Origin: Thermoanaerobacterales bacterium 50_218
Lineage (GTDB): Bacteria; Bacillota; DSM-12270; Thermacetogeniales; Thermacetogeniaceae
Assembly (NCBI GenBank): GCA_001508855.1
Contig: LGFL01000005.1
Coordinates: forward strand, 1 to 63,969
Length of the DNA: 63,969 nucleotides
Direction: 5' to 3'
The number at the start of each line of letters is the position of its first letter. The first letter of the stretch is position 1. The translations under genes were made by a program, and so were the position numbers. Shown here piece after piece: positions 18,443-26,926 of this stretch. The notes under the pieces are model-generated. The model was not told where the DNA came from, did not search any database, and saw nothing but the letters and a program-made list of their open reading frames with translations.

Positions 18443-19101
18443 ATTTCGTTTCCTCAATCCTGAAAAATCCCTTGAAATCAAGGCCGGGCGGGGTTCTTCC
18501 AGTTTTTAGGTTGTCCAAAACAGTCCAGAAAAATCCCAGCAAAATCAAGGGTCCCGAAACAGTCTGACATCGCACTCTGTCCCTTCCCTTTCTGAAAACT
18601 TTGGGGTTCGGAGGCGGAGTGCCGATTTTTTTATTGTCCGCGTTTTTGAGGTGAACTTTTTGTTATCTTGATTATCCTGCAGGAAAAAATGGCAATGTTT
18701 GGCGAATAATAAACCAACTCTAGATTTCTCCACCCGAGTCAAATATACCTTGAAAGCCATGTTTTGTCGCCAGGAGGATTTTACGGCCGCGCGTAGAATC
18801 TACACTTCATGTAGTTTCTCTGAAAGATGCTTGGGAATTCGGAGACAGCGAAACTCGCCGGGCTTACTTCAGGGAGTTTGGCCACTGGGATAGGGTAAGG
18901 TTTTCGGCTTGGCTTTTCCTTTTTTGCTCTCGTTTTGCTCCTGTCTCGCGCAACCTATCGCCGGCCATCTGGAAAAAGGTCCAGGCTTCACTGTGGCAAT
19001 GCTGGCAATTAGCCTGGGGATGGCTAGGATTCTTGTTGGCACTGTGCTCGGACAAGGAGAGAATCTGTAATCAGCGATTAAAGGAGTGCAAAACTTTTGA
19101 G
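18443..19101 (+). other. Intergenic region without a supported gene
   Basis: 659 bases. It holds a degenerate direct repeat of about 28 bases (18456-18483 and 18522-18550, both of form GAAAAATCCC...AAATCAAGG) and a perfect palindrome TCCTGCAGGA near 18685. An open stretch of ~330 bases (about 18760-19100) reads V-S-L-K-D-A-W-E-F-G-D-S-E-T-R-R-A-Y-F-R-E-F, which looks protein-like but has no good start or recognised family. It may be a remnant of a lost gene. Confidence 0.5.
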
Positions 19102-20484
19102 CTAGATTCCGGTACCGAGCAGACGCCAGGCGCGGGGGTAGAAGTTTCTAAGCCTTCCCTGGCGGCAGTAGCCCCACCCCACGGGAAACTCCTCCACTGC
19201 TACCAGCACCCATCCTTCCTGCCCTGCCAGAGGGAGTTCCTCTCCACGCAGGTATGCTTTGAGCATGGGGTCGGAAGGGGAGAGGGATAAAACCTGGTTC
19301 ACCTGTTCGGTCCTTATTCCCAGGGCCAGGGCGTGGTCGGGCACAAACCCCTCCTGTTTGAGGCTTCCTAGCCACCAGCCCGGGCGGAGCACTCGCAGTC
19401 CTTCCAGCATTTCTAGGGGAAGGGAAGTGCGGAAGATTCCTTCGCGCCATAGCACCAACCCTTCTTCGGCAGGTAAAGATTCGAGATATTGGTCGCAGAA
19501 GTTGCGGTAAGCTTTTTCCGCTTCTGGGGGAAGAAGATCGCGGGGCTGAGGACGGAAAGGAGTTTCTTTTCCTTCCCGGCGCAGGAGGGCGTAGAAATGC
19601 CCTTTCCCTGGGCCTCGGTGAGGCCAGAGGCGTACTGCTCGCACAAGTTCGGGAAGGGAAAAGCGGCTCCACTCTGGATGCCCCCGGTCAAAAAGCGGGT
19701 GTCTTTTCACCTCCACTAGGCGAAATTCGGGATGAGCTTGGAGGAAGGAAGCTATTACTTCTTCGTTTTCTTCCGGTGAGAAGGTGCAGGTAGCGTAAAG
19801 CAAATACCCTCCCAGACGGGTGAGCCGTGCAGCCTGCTTTAAAATGTGGCTTTGCAAAGCGGCCATCTTGCGAATGGTCTTCGGCGACCAGCGGCGCCTG
19901 GCTTCCGGGTCGTGGGCTAGAGTGGCTTCTCCCGAACAGGGAGCGTCCACCAGCACGCGGTCGAAGAGGCCGGCGAAGTGCTGGGCCAGGCGGGCCGGTT
20001 CTTCCTGCAGGACTACCGCGCAGGTCACTCCCATCCTCTCCAGGTTGCGGGCCAGCACGGGGACCCGCCGGGGGTTGGGGTCATTGGCTACCAAGACTCC
20101 CCGGTTTTGCATGCGTGCGGCTAGATGGGTGGCCTTTCCTCCCGGCGCTGCGCAAAGGTCCAGCACCCACTCGCCTGGTTGGGGGTCTAAGATGACCCCC
20201 GCCAGCATGCTGGCTGGGTCCTGCAGGTAGTAAAGGCCGGCGGCGTGGTAAGGATGAAGGGCCGGCCGGGCTCCAATATCCGGCACCACGAAGCCTGCCG
20301 GACACCAAGGGACTGGCTCCAGCGGAAAAGGGCTGCGCTCGGCAAAATGTTTGGGTGTAAGCTTCAGCGTATTTACCCTGAGTGCCGGGAACTCAGACCG
20401 GCTCAAGGCTTCCGCGAAGGTCTTTACCTCTTCTCCCAGAAAGCAAGCCATGCGTTTGAAAAAGTCTTCCCGAATGCCAACCAT
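19102..20484 (-). CDS. RsmF-like rRNA (cytosine-C5) methyltransferase
   Basis: 460 residues from an ATG at 20484; an in-frame TTG at 20505 is less likely. NOL1/NOP2/Sun family: N-terminal L-R-V-N-T-L-K, SAM-binding D-L-C-A-A-P-G-G-K near residue 110, motif IV D-A-P-C-S-G-E and motif VI Y-A-T-C-T-F-S-P-E-E-N-E carrying the catalytic cysteines. A C-terminal extension (~residues 300-460) matches the RsmF/PUA-like RNA-binding part. It methylates 16S rRNA or tRNA; the exact target is not readable. The gene is visibly more GC-rich than its neighbours and sits between comEA-end repeats, suggesting acquisition. Confidence 0.9.
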   Translation of the reverse strand: MVGIREDFFKRMACFLGEEVKTFAEALSRSEFPALRVNTLKLTPKHFAERSPFPLEPVPWCPAGFVVPDIGARPALHPYHAAGLYYLQDPASMLAGVILDPQPGEWVLDLCAAPGGKATHLAARMQNRGVLVANDPNPRRVPVLARNLERMGVTCAVVLQEEPARLAQHFAGLFDRVLVDAPCSGEATLAHDPEARRRWSPKTIRKMAALQSHILKQAARLTRLGGYLLYATCTFSPEENEEVIASFLQAHPEFRLVEVKRHPLFDRGHPEWSRFSLPELVRAVRLWPHRGPGKGHFYALLRREGKETPFRPQPRDLLPPEAEKAYRNFCDQYLESLPAEEGLVLWREGIFRTSLPLEMLEGLRVLRPGWWLGSLKQEGFVPDHALALGIRTEQVNQVLSLSPSDPMLKAYLRGEELPLAGQEGWVLVAVEEFPVGWGYCRQGRLRNFYPRAWRLLGTGI

Positions 20485-20532
20485 ACTTCCATTATACCCT
20501 GCCAAGGAAAAAATGCCTATGAATCAGGGGTT

Positions 20533-20563
20533 TTCGAGCAAATCAAAGATCTTGTGACAATCT
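20533..20563 (+). repeat. Direct repeat copy 2 (orphan comEA 3' end)
   Basis: Encodes F-E-Q-I-K-D-L-V-T-I followed by TAA, but with no comEA body upstream. One mismatch to 18410-18440. Just before it, GAATCAGGGG resembles GAATCGGGAG before copy 1, so homology may extend a little further. Confidence 0.9.
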
Positions 20564-20642
20564 AAAGAATTATTGAAAAGGTTAGCAGGAATTTTGGCAA
20601 AAATCTCGAATAAGTTTTTACAGAAAAGGGTGTTTATTTGTT

Positions 20643-20666
20643 CCCCCTCCCGCGGCGGAGAGGGGG
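20643..20666 (+). terminator. GC-rich hairpin upstream of the ech operon
   Basis: CCCCCTC (20643-20649) pairs with GAGGGGG (20660-20666); the loop contains CCGCGG. The tail is not a T run, so it may be a leader structure. No convincing promoter was recognised between 20570 and 20752. Confidence 0.3.
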
Positions 20667-20751
20667 ATTTCATTCGAAGAGGGGGTGAAAGAGGGAGAGG
20701 GGGAAGATTATCAAAGGCTCGTTTTTGAATTAGCTTTAAGGGGGGGGAATT

Positions 20752-22716
20752 ATGCAACTTGACTGGATGATGGCAGTAGCGATTCTGCTTCCACTCATCT
20801 CCGGAATTCTTGTATACATTATTCGTCAGTATCACATCCGTGGTCTTATTGTAGTCCTCACCGCAATCGCACTGATCATCAATTCAATTCTTTTCGTCAA
20901 GCAAGGCCTTCCAATTGAGTACACACCAGAGGGCTACAATTGGGGTCTTGTGATTACGGTTCTTGATTATGTTATTCTTCTGTTCTACATTTATGCGGGT
21001 CTTTCCTTGAGAAATTGGTTGGTGTTGATTTTTGCTCTCACCCAGATCATCCCACTGGCTTACTGGGAATTTGGGATGGGAGCCCACGCTGAAGTGGAAC
21101 CGGCATTTTTCATTGACCACCTTGCTGTGGTAATGACCTTGATTATTTCCATCATCGGTTCTCTCATCTGCGTCTACGCCATTCGCTACATGTATGACCA
21201 CGAACACCACCTGCACCTCGAGAATTCCCGCCAGTCACGCTTCCTCTTCTGGCTCGTCATGTTCCTGGGTGCAATGAATGGACTCGTATTTGCCAACAAC
21301 ATTTACTGGCTCTACTTCTTCTGGGAAGTTACCACCCTTTGCTGCTTCGAGTTGATCGCTCACGACCTGACAACAGAAGCGATTAACAATGCTGCCCGTG
21401 CTCTGTGGATGAACTCTCTTGGTGGAACTGCGTTCGTGCTGGCAATTATTTATCTTTACATGAACCACGGTGGTGCCGAGGCCCTTTCGATGCAGAACAT
21501 TATCAGCGGTGGCCTTGGTCAGGCAGTTGCCCTGCTTCCCATTGCTTTGCTGTGCTTCACCGGATTTACCAAAGCTGCCCAGATGCCTTTCCAGAGCTGG
21601 CTTCTAGGAGCGATGGTGGCTCCGACACCGGTTTCTGCATTACTCCACTCCAGTACAATGGTCAAGGCAGGGGTTTACCTGGTAGTCAGACTGGCACCTG
21701 CATTTGCTGGTTCTTACCTGAGCATCATGGTTGCGCTGGCAGGAGCCTTTACCTTCTTCGGAGCTTCGGCACTGGCGATCAGCCAGACCAATGCTAAGAG
21801 GGTGCTTGCCTACTCGACGATTGCCAACCTGGGTCTGATCATTGCGTGTGCTGGGATTAACACTCCTCTCTCGATTGCGGCGGCGATTCTCTTGATCATC
21901 TTCCACGCAATTTCCAAAGGTTTACTCTTTATGTGTGCCGGTACTATTGACCACATCATCTGGAGCCGTGACATCGAGGATATGGAAGGGCTTGCGGAAA
22001 AGGCGCCTGTGGTCACCTTTATTACCGCTGTCGGGATCCTCTCGATGTTCATGCCTCCATTCGGGATGCTGCTCGGCAAGTGGATGGCTCTAGAAGCCGT
22101 TTACATCGTTCCTCTGGCAGCGATCCTCTTCGTCCTGGCGAGTGCAGTTACCATCGTCTTCTGGGCGAAGTGGCTTGGACGCTTGCTTCAGGTTTTGCCA
22201 CGGCTCGGCAAGAAGTGGGAAAAACTTTCCCTCAGCTATTCCGTGCCTTTGTGGGTGCTCGTGATCGGCATTTTTGTGGTTGGCATTGGTGTTGCTCCCA
22301 TTTACCAGAAGTTTGTTCACTTTGCAGTAACCAATGTAATTGCTGCTGAAGAGGTTTTTGCTCAGGGTTGGAACATCGTCATTCCGGGATCTGCAGCAGC
22401 TAGTGCTGCTCAGGCAGTTGGTGCCTATCCGGTGTGGCCACTCTTCCTGGTGCTGGCTGCAGCCCTGTTTGTGCCCTTCATTTGCCTTGCTTTGAAACCC
22501 GGGGAACTCCGCCCTGTTTACATGTGTGGTGAGCAAGTCGGAGGTACAGATGCCGATGAATGGATCACGGCAGGTGAACAGAAGGCCAAGTTGCAGTTGG
22601 GAGGCTACTACTTCCAGAGTGTCCTGGGTGAGGCTGCTCTGAATCCTTGGGTCAATACGATTGCCATTGCCTTGTTGGTCATTCTGTTTGGTGTTTCACT
22701 GGGGAGGTGGTCGTAA
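20752..22716 (+). CDS. echA: Ech hydrogenase subunit A (NuoL-like proton channel subunit)
   Basis: 654 residues, almost entirely membrane-spanning, ATG after a G-rich site. Antiporter-like core of the NuoL/MrpA type: H-S-S-T-M-V-K-A-G-V-Y-L, F-Y-F-F-W-E-V-T-T-type segment with Glu near residue 192, and K-A-A-Q-M-P-F-Q-S-W-L near residue 280. In Ech complexes this subunit is thought to move ions while ferredoxin oxidation is coupled to H2 formation. First of six tightly packed genes in standard Ech order. Confidence 0.93.
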   Translation: MQLDWMMAVAILLPLISGILVYIIRQYHIRGLIVVLTAIALIINSILFVKQGLPIEYTPEGYNWGLVITVLDYVILLFYIYAGLSLRNWLVLIFALTQIIPLAYWEFGMGAHAEVEPAFFIDHLAVVMTLIISIIGSLICVYAIRYMYDHEHHLHLENSRQSRFLFWLVMFLGAMNGLVFANNIYWLYFFWEVTTLCCFELIAHDLTTEAINNAARALWMNSLGGTAFVLAIIYLYMNHGGAEALSMQNIISGGLGQAVALLPIALLCFTGFTKAAQMPFQSWLLGAMVAPTPVSALLHSSTMVKAGVYLVVRLAPAFAGSYLSIMVALAGAFTFFGASALAISQTNAKRVLAYSTIANLGLIIACAGINTPLSIAAAILLIIFHAISKGLLFMCAGTIDHIIWSRDIEDMEGLAEKAPVVTFITAVGILSMFMPPFGMLLGKWMALEAVYIVPLAAILFVLASAVTIVFWAKWLGRLLQVLPRLGKKWEKLSLSYSVPLWVLVIGIFVVGIGVAPIYQKFVHFAVTNVIAAEEVFAQGWNIVIPGSAAASAAQAVGAYPVWPLFLVLAAALFVPFICLALKPGELRPVYMCGEQVGGTDADEWITAGEQKAKLQLGGYYFQSVLGEAALNPWVNTIAIALLVILFGVSLGRWS

Positions 22717-23577
22717 ATGAACCAGTGGCTGTTAGCAATCATCGCCGTTGTTGTGGCTCCTTTTATTGGTGGAATTCTTGCTGGTATTGACAGGAAAATC
22801 TCCGCTCGGCTCCAGGGACGCTGGGGGCCGCCGATTGTTCAGCCGTTTTATGACTTCTTTAAACTGCTCGGGAAGAGCAAAATCGCTGTAAGCAGGGTCC
22901 AACTTGTCTGGCTCTATGGTTACCTGTTCTTTATGATCACGAGTCTCGTTTTGCTTGTCTTGCAGCAAGACATCCTGCTCCTCGTGTTCATGCTCGGATT
23001 TGCGGGGATTTGCTTCGTGCTCGCAGGGTTTAGCTGCAAGTCACCTTACAGCCACTTTGGTGCCAACAGGGAACTGCTTCAGATGCTTTCTTATGAACCT
23101 GTGTTACTGTTGATGGCATTGGCGATTTACGCTCAGAACGGGAGTTTCATGATCAGCGAAATCTTCAAGAACAACACACCTTTGATCGTTCCTTTGTGGC
23201 CGATCTTTATCGCCCTGATCTACGTCCTGACGATCAAGCTACGCAAGTCCCCGTTCGATATTTCTACTTCTCACCATGCCCACCAGGAACTGGTCAAAGG
23301 GATTATGACCGAGTTCTCGGGGCCTTACTACGCTCTCGTTCTTCTGACTGAGTGGTACGAGATCGTTCTTCTGCTTGGTCTGGTGAGCCTCTTCTGGGCA
23401 AACCCGCTCTGGGTGGGTATTATCATTGCCCTCGCAGCATTTGTCCTCGAAATGTTCATTGATAACATTGCCGCACGTATGACTGCAGGCTGGATGGTCA
23501 AGGTAAGCTGGGCGGTTGGTTTGATCCTCGGTGTTCTGAATCTTGCCTACCTTTACTTAAAGAAAGGGGTGTTATAA
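22717..23577 (+). CDS. echB: Ech hydrogenase subunit B (NuoH-like)
   Basis: 286 residues, starts directly after the echA stop. Complex I subunit 1 family: D-R-K-I-S-A-R-L-Q-G-R-W-G-P-P near residue 25, F-A-G-I-C-F-V-L-A-G and K-S-P-F-D-I-S-T-S-H-H-A-H-Q-E near residues 175-190. Several membrane helices. Anchors the hydrophilic hydrogenase module in the membrane. Confidence 0.94.
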   Translation: MNQWLLAIIAVVVAPFIGGILAGIDRKISARLQGRWGPPIVQPFYDFFKLLGKSKIAVSRVQLVWLYGYLFFMITSLVLLVLQQDILLLVFMLGFAGICFVLAGFSCKSPYSHFGANRELLQMLSYEPVLLLMALAIYAQNGSFMISEIFKNNTPLIVPLWPIFIALIYVLTIKLRKSPFDISTSHHAHQELVKGIMTEFSGPYYALVLLTEWYEIVLLLGLVSLFWANPLWVGIIIALAAFVLEMFIDNIAARMTAGWMVKVSWAVGLILGVLNLAYLYLKKGVL

Positions 23578-24015
23578 ATGGGAATCATCCATACCTCGCG
23601 GATCAAATCGCCTTGGATTATGCACTTCGACAACAGTTCCTGTAACGGTTGTGACATTGAGGTGTTGGCCTGCCTGACACCCCTCTACGATATCGAGCGC
23701 TTCGGAATCGTCAACATGGGAAACCCGAAACACGCTGATGTGCTTGTGGTAACAGGAGCAGTTAACAGGCGGACAGCCCGTGTGCTCAAAAACCTTTATG
23801 ACCAGATCCCTGACCCCAAGATGGTGGTTGCAGTCGGAACCTGTGCCTGCTCAGGTGGGGTTTTCCACAACTGTTATAACATCCTTGGTGGGGTTGACAA
23901 GGTAATACCTGTTGATGTTTACGTTCCAGGCTGTGCAGCTCGCCCTGAGGCGATCATCGATGGTGTGGTTCTGGCCCTGCAAAAGCTTGCCAAACTGCAG
24001 GGGGTGGCGATATGA
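23578..24015 (+). CDS. echC: Ech hydrogenase subunit C (small subunit, NuoB-like)
   Basis: 145 residues. [NiFe] hydrogenase small subunit of the group 4 type with C-N-G-C-D-I-E (residues ~22-28), G-T-C-A-C-S-G-G near 100 and P-G-C-A-A-R-P-E near 122. These four cysteines hold the proximal 4Fe-4S cluster. Overlaps echD by 4 bases. Confidence 0.96.
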   Translation: MGIIHTSRIKSPWIMHFDNSSCNGCDIEVLACLTPLYDIERFGIVNMGNPKHADVLVVTGAVNRRTARVLKNLYDQIPDPKMVVAVGTCACSGGVFHNCYNILGGVDKVIPVDVYVPGCAARPEAIIDGVVLALQKLAKLQGVAI

Positions 24016-24395
24016 TCGAGAACTTGAAGGAGATCAAAAAAGAAGAGCTTCTCGATGAAGTAAAAAAATTCATGGACGAGAAGATGAGGTTTGTCACTGC
24101 TGTTTGCAGTGATCTCGGAGATAAATTCGAGGTTACCTACTACTTTAACTACAGCCCTGGCATGGAAATGAAAGCGATTCGCATGACTGTTGGTAAGGAT
24201 GAAGAGGTTCCCAGCATTAGTGGGGTTTGTTTGACTGCGGTGTTGATCGAGAACGAGATGAAGGAATTGTTCGGGCTCAATGTGAAAGACATTGCCATAG
24301 ATTTCGGTGGGTATATGCTCCTGGCGCAGGACAGTCCAGTCAAGCCGATGCTGAAGTCAGCTCCCACTGCTGCCGAGGGAGAGGGGGGAGAGTAA
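24012..24395 (+). CDS. echD: Ech hydrogenase subunit D (NuoC-like)
   Basis: 127 residues, hydrophilic, beginning 4 bases before the end of echC. Weak similarity to the 30 kDa complex I subunit: I-E-N-E-M-K-E-L-F-G-L-N-V and I-D-F-G-G-Y-M-L-L near residues 80-105. No metal ligands; structural. Identified mainly by position between echC and echE plus this C-terminal motif. Confidence 0.88.
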   Translation: MIENLKEIKKEELLDEVKKFMDEKMRFVTAVCSDLGDKFEVTYYFNYSPGMEMKAIRMTVGKDEEVPSISGVCLTAVLIENEMKELFGLNVKDIAIDFGGYMLLAQDSPVKPMLKSAPTAAEGEGGE

Positions 24396-25484
24396 ATGTC
24401 AAAGGTAGTGCGCACGGTAGCACCGTTTGGACCACAGCACCCGGTTCTTCCAGAACCTATCCAGTTGAAGATCACCTGTGAGGACGAGAAAGTCGTTGAC
24501 GTCGTCCCAGCAATTGGCTACTGCCACCGGGGTATTGAAAAAGCTTGTGAACTGAACGATTTCCCCAAAAACATCTACATTTGTGAGAGGATCTGCGGGA
24601 TCTGCAGTTGTATTCACGGGTGCAGCTACTGTGAAGTCATCGAAAGGCTTTTTGGTGTGGAAATTCCGCCGCGCGCCAAGTACCTCCGGGTGATCTGGTC
24701 GGAGATGAGCAGGATCCACAGCCACCTTCTCTGGCTGGGACTCTTGGCTGATGCCTTCGGGCTTGAGAGCATGTTCATGCAGTTCTGGAGGATCAGGGAA
24801 AAAATCCTCGATGCGATGGAATTGACCACAGGTCAGCGGGTTACCCAGTCAGTTTCGATTATAGGCGGGGTCCGCAGAGATATTGATAGTGAGCAGCAGA
24901 AGAAGTGTATCGACATCGTCAGAGAAGTAAAGAAAGAAACCGAGGAATTAGGAAAGGTGCTGATGAACGACTATACAGTCAAGGCTCGGACCGTGGGTAA
25001 AGGTATTCTCACGAGGGAACAGGCAATCACACTCGGTTGTGCGGGGCCCACGCTGAGGGGATCCGACGTGGCCGAGGACTGCCGGATGCAGGGTTACCAA
25101 GCGTATGGTGAATTAGGATTTGAGCCGATTGTTGAAAAAGACGGTGACAGTTACGCGAGGGCTGTCGTCCGCTTGCGAGAAACCCTGCAATCATGTGACC
25201 TGATCTTGGAAGCATTCAGTAAGATCCCTGAAGGAGAAATAAGCATCAAGGTCAAAGGCAACCCACCGGCAAATGAGGCAGTATTCCGTGCTGAACAACC
25301 CAGAGGTGAGGTTTTCTACTATGCCAAAGGAAACGGGACAAGAAATCTCGAACGGTTGAAGGTGCGGACACCTACCTTTGCCAACATCCCAGCACTTTTA
25401 GTTATGTTGCCAGGTTGCGAATTGGCAGATGTCCCCGTGATCGTGCTCTCGATCGATCCCTGTATCAGTTGTACCGAGAGGTAA
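24396..25484 (+). CDS. echE: Ech hydrogenase subunit E ([NiFe] large subunit)
   Basis: 362 residues. Both nickel-binding motifs are visible: R-I-C-G-I-C near residues 65-70 and D-P-C-I-S-C-T-E-R at the very end. The protein stops right after this second motif, so there is no C-terminal tail for a maturation protease to remove, as known for several Ech enzymes. Catalyses H+ reduction or H2 oxidation with ferredoxin as partner. No maturation (hyp) genes lie in this window. Confidence 0.97.
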   Translation: MSKVVRTVAPFGPQHPVLPEPIQLKITCEDEKVVDVVPAIGYCHRGIEKACELNDFPKNIYICERICGICSCIHGCSYCEVIERLFGVEIPPRAKYLRVIWSEMSRIHSHLLWLGLLADAFGLESMFMQFWRIREKILDAMELTTGQRVTQSVSIIGGVRRDIDSEQQKKCIDIVREVKKETEELGKVLMNDYTVKARTVGKGILTREQAITLGCAGPTLRGSDVAEDCRMQGYQAYGELGFEPIVEKDGDSYARAVVRLRETLQSCDLILEAFSKIPEGEISIKVKGNPPANEAVFRAEQPRGEVFYYAKGNGTRNLERLKVRTPTFANIPALLVMLPGCELADVPVIVLSIDPCISCTER

Positions 25485-25509
25485 GTATTTGCTAAGGAGG
25501 TGGAGCATA

Positions 25510-25863
25510 ATGCCAAAGATGTTACCGACGATCGTTCGCAACCTGTTTGGGGGACCTGCCACCAGGCTGTACCCGGTTGAGGTCAGGAAACCTTTTGAAA
25601 GGACACGAGGCCATATAGTCTTCGACGATGAGAAATGCACATTGTGTGGAGGCTGTGCACGTCGTTGCCCTGCTGCGGCGATTGAGATAGACAAGGAGAA
25701 GAAGGAGCTGATCTTCTATCCTGGACGCTGCATTATCTGTGAGGTTTGTGCTGAAAACTGCCCCAGGGGTGCCATCACCGTCAAGGAAGAGTGGAGGAAA
25801 CCGTTTTACGAAGTACCTGTGGAAGTTCATCACCCCAAGGGCAAAAAAGAAAAGGCTTCCTGA
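25510..25863 (+). CDS. echF: Ech hydrogenase subunit F (polyferredoxin, NuoI-like)
   Basis: 117 residues from the ATG at 25510, 9 bases after AAGGAGG. Two 4Fe-4S motifs: C-T-L-C-G-G-C-A-R-R-C-P and C-I-I-C-E-V-C-A-E-N-C-P. It passes electrons between soluble ferredoxin and EchC. Last gene of the operon, followed by a terminator. Confidence 0.95.
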   Translation: MPKMLPTIVRNLFGGPATRLYPVEVRKPFERTRGHIVFDDEKCTLCGGCARRCPAAAIEIDKEKKELIFYPGRCIICEVCAENCPRGAITVKEEWRKPFYEVPVEVHHPKGKKEKAS

Positions 25864-25893
25864 TCTTTTCTCAAGGTCCGATAGTGAGCAAAT

Positions 25894-25929
25894 GCCCCGG
25901 TCGACTTCGACCGGGGCCTTGTCATTATT
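25894..25929 (+). terminator. Terminator after the ech operon
   Basis: GCCCCGGTCG (25894-25903) pairs perfectly with CGACCGGGGC (25908-25917) around a 4-base loop, followed by CTTGTCATTATT. Beyond it, up to 26149, no gene is visible. Confidence 0.8.
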
Positions 25930-26149
25930 ATGTGTGCGACCATGGGCCTTATCACTAAGCGAGCGGGAAAACCACATTTACTTGCAGTTACGGGGTCATT
26001 ATGTAGTGCCGCTGTGAGGTGTTCTTACTGGGGGCTGCTCTGTCTGAGAATGGACCCTTGTTTCTGTTTTTTGGGGAGGAAACCCCCGGGCGTATAGGTG
26101 AGGTTGCAGTTGCATAAACTGGTTGTAGCATACAGCCAGTTTAGGGGGA

Positions 26150-26833
26150 ATGTTGTTGCGGGAGAAGACTTTGTTTTTTGCTTTGTCTGTATTGATGGTG
26201 GTTGTCTTGGGGGCTGGCGGTTTTTATCTGTACCACGTCCTGACCAGGGTTGAGCCTGGTCCCCTCGTTGAGGAGGTGCTGCAGGATGCACTCCGAGCCA
26301 GCTATTACCGCTACCAAATCTCTGCCGAATTCGAAATTGAGGGGAGGAAACAGAAGTGGAGCCAGGTGGTTGGAGAAAAGTCAGGTAACAATTTTCATAT
26401 TAAGGGGAACATCTTGGGAACCCCGGTTGACATCTATCAAATTGGGATGAAGACATACAGTTGTGACCCTGTTTCTGAAAGGTGGGTCATCCTTGAGGGG
26501 AATGACCTTTCTGGTGAGCAGATGTTTATGGCAGAAATCAATCCTCTGAAGAACTTCCGGTTTAAAAGAATCGGTGAGCCTCAGCTTGTCGGGATAGAAA
26601 AAATGGGTAAGAAAAAGTGCTGGGTGATCGAGTTTTCCCCCCAGGTAGAAAACGATTATTTGGAGGCGTGGTGGCAGAACTTTACTTATCGCCTCTGGAT
26701 TGACAGAAAAAACCATCAGCTTGTCCAGGCAAAGGTAACTGCAGAGAACAAGAACAGCCCTGGTTCTTTCCTTTCCCTGGTGATCACCTTCCAGGACTTT
26801 CACAAGAAGTTTGAGATCAAACCGCCACAGTGA
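26150..26833 (+). CDS. Membrane-anchored protein of unknown function
   Basis: 227 residues, ATG after AGGGGG. A single N-terminal hydrophobic segment (~residues 7-28) is followed by a soluble domain of mixed strands (Q-W-S-Q-V-V-G, N-F-H-I-K-G-N-I, T-Y-S-C-D-P, F-R-L-W-I-D-like T-Y-R-L-W-I-D). The pattern recalls LolA/LppX-like beta-sheet proteins found in Gram-positive envelopes, but I do not recognise a named family. It stands alone between the ech terminator and ahcY. GTATA (26091-26095) and CATAAACT about 16 bases later could be a sporulation-type promoter, which is speculative. Confidence 0.8.
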   Translation: MLLREKTLFFALSVLMVVVLGAGGFYLYHVLTRVEPGPLVEEVLQDALRASYYRYQISAEFEIEGRKQKWSQVVGEKSGNNFHIKGNILGTPVDIYQIGMKTYSCDPVSERWVILEGNDLSGEQMFMAEINPLKNFRFKRIGEPQLVGIEKMGKKKCWVIEFSPQVENDYLEAWWQNFTYRLWIDRKNHQLVQAKVTAENKNSPGSFLSLVITFQDFHKKFEIKPPQ

Positions 26834-26926
26834 GTTCGTCTTGCAGGCGGGAGAAGGAACTGATGCAGCAAAAAGCACTAAGGTGTGGTATATTAATTAG
26901 GGCAAAAAATCTGGGGAGGAAAGGAA

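Noticed and set aside
20492-20497. TATAAT on the minus strand at the rsmF start
   Set aside because: A transcript from it would begin at or after the start codon, and no -35 is present.
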